A stretch of DNA of 64,000 nt from Alteromonas macleodii (GTDB taxonomy: Bacteria; Pseudomonadota; Gammaproteobacteria; Enterobacterales; Alteromonadaceae): assembly GCF_903772925.1 (NCBI RefSeq), contig NZ_LR812090.1:2004333-2068332 (forward strand), read 5' to 3'. Under the pieces are notes generated by a model. It had not been told where the DNA came from and did not search any database. It saw only the letters and a list, made by a program, of their open reading frames with translations. Numbering within the stretch: the stretch's first letter is position 1; the number at the start of each line of letters is the position of its first letter. This document shows positions 63,529-64,000 of this stretch, piece after piece. A program made the position numbers and the translations under genes.

Positions 63529-64000
63529 TTAGTACTTACGACGTTTGAGCCCCGTCTCTGCCAATATTTTTGCTGAAATCTCTTCAATCGAGTACTTGGT
63601 GCTATTTAAAAACGGGATTTTTTCCTTTCTATACAAGTTTTCTACTTCACGCAGTTCCATCCGACACTGTGGCAGCGATGCATATTTGCTGTTTGCACGG
63701 CGCTCTGAACGTATTTGATGGAGTCTATCCGCTGCGATCGTTAGCCCAAAAAGCTTATGTTTGAACCTGCGTAGGGCAGGGGGAAGCTTTAGCATGTCGC
63801 CCATGTCTTCCTCTGTAAAAGGGTAGTTTGCTGCTTTTATTCCGTATTGAAGCGCTAAATAAAGGCTTGTGGGGGTTTTACCCGAACGGGATACACCGGT
63901 AAGTATGATATCGGCTTCGTCATAGTCTTTCAGGTTAGAACCATCATCATTGGCCAACGCGTAGTTCACGGCTTCAATTCTAATGTCGTAGGTAGTTTCA
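63529..64000 (-). CDS. ppsR: PEP synthase regulatory protein PpsR, 5' end outside window
   Basis: The C-terminal 157 residues are visible and the frame runs off the right edge ([24 protein letters not shown]). The P-loop [17 protein letters not shown] and the following [12 protein letters not shown] identify the kinase/pyrophosphorylase family (DUF299). The protein switches PEP synthase off by ADP-dependent phosphorylation and on by phosphorolysis. The end KRRKY is normal for the family. The ppsA gene is expected next to it but is outside the window. Confidence 0.95.
   Translation of the reverse strand, partial: ETTYDIRIEAVNYALANDDGSNLKDYDEADIILTGVSRSGKTPTSLYLALQYGIKAANYPFTEEDMGDMLKLPPALRRFKHKLFGLTIAADRLHQIRSERRANSKYASLPQCRMELREVENLYRKEKIPFLNSTKYSIEEISAKILAETGLKRRKY

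Overview
The window looks like a chromosomal segment of a marine gammaproteobacterium close to Alteromonas. The evidence is the tmRNA tag ANDETYALAA, the ssrA/smpB/ratA/rnfH neighbourhood, four TonB-dependent receptors in 64 kb, a moderate-to-low GC content, and many c-di-GMP, LysR and TetR genes. No CRISPR array, rRNA, tRNA, phage or insertion sequence was seen. The genus is an inference from these features, not the result of a search.

Layout. 1-1990 is a YgiQ-type radical SAM gene running off the left edge, followed by an EVE-domain protein. 2769-14050 holds a DoxX-like gene divergent from a long, tightly packed unit: TonB receptor, a VTT membrane domain fused to an FAD disulfide reductase, a DUF547 protein, an ABC importer of the YnjB/YnjC/YnjD type, a YnjF-type CDP-alcohol phosphatidyltransferase and a fatty acid hydroxylase. 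The first seven genes are nearly contiguous or overlapping and appear to form one route from outer membrane to cytoplasm for an unknown ligand. 14117-27040 is a mixed accessory stretch: secreted endonuclease, ExoD, a GGDEF protein, TetR plus dehydrogenase with a large operator-like dyad, a SatD-like/DUF3307 pair, AraC/hydrolase, LysR/quinone reductase and an ankyrin protein.

27267-31917 is an iron-type uptake operon (siderophore receptor, DUF3649, PepSY, DUF3325) behind a Fur-box-like site. 31895-35356 has a cupin-like DUF4437 protein, a LysR regulator and a lipoprotein. 35530-39137 is a YfiR/YfiN-like c-di-GMP operon with an outer-membrane barrel. 39346-45012 is a translationally coupled operon of ABC ATPase, two DUF3526-type permeases and a siderophore-type TonB receptor. 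It lies behind a sequence that matches the gammaproteobacterial Zur box, so it is probably a zinc-starvation system. A second, better Zur-like box precedes a small NTF2-like gene at 61835-62299.

46525-49269 encodes a 914-residue exported coiled-coil protein I do not recognise. It is preceded by an orphan intrinsic terminator that suggests a small RNA. 49493-50249 is an Mrr-like nuclease gene broken by a frameshift. 50476-54528 contains tmRNA, an Old Yellow Enzyme homologue, smpB, ratA, rnfH and a MarR regulator. 54559-64000 has a BCCT osmolyte transporter, a further TonB receptor with a TPR-sulfotransferase, an NTF2-like gene, a membrane protein and the C-terminal part of ppsR running off the right edge.

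The main themes are outer-membrane scavenging of metals or metal chelates, c-di-GMP signalling and stress or osmotic regulation. The two most promising undescribed systems are the TonB/VTT-reductase/Ynj unit and the putative Zur-controlled TonB/ABC-2 operon.
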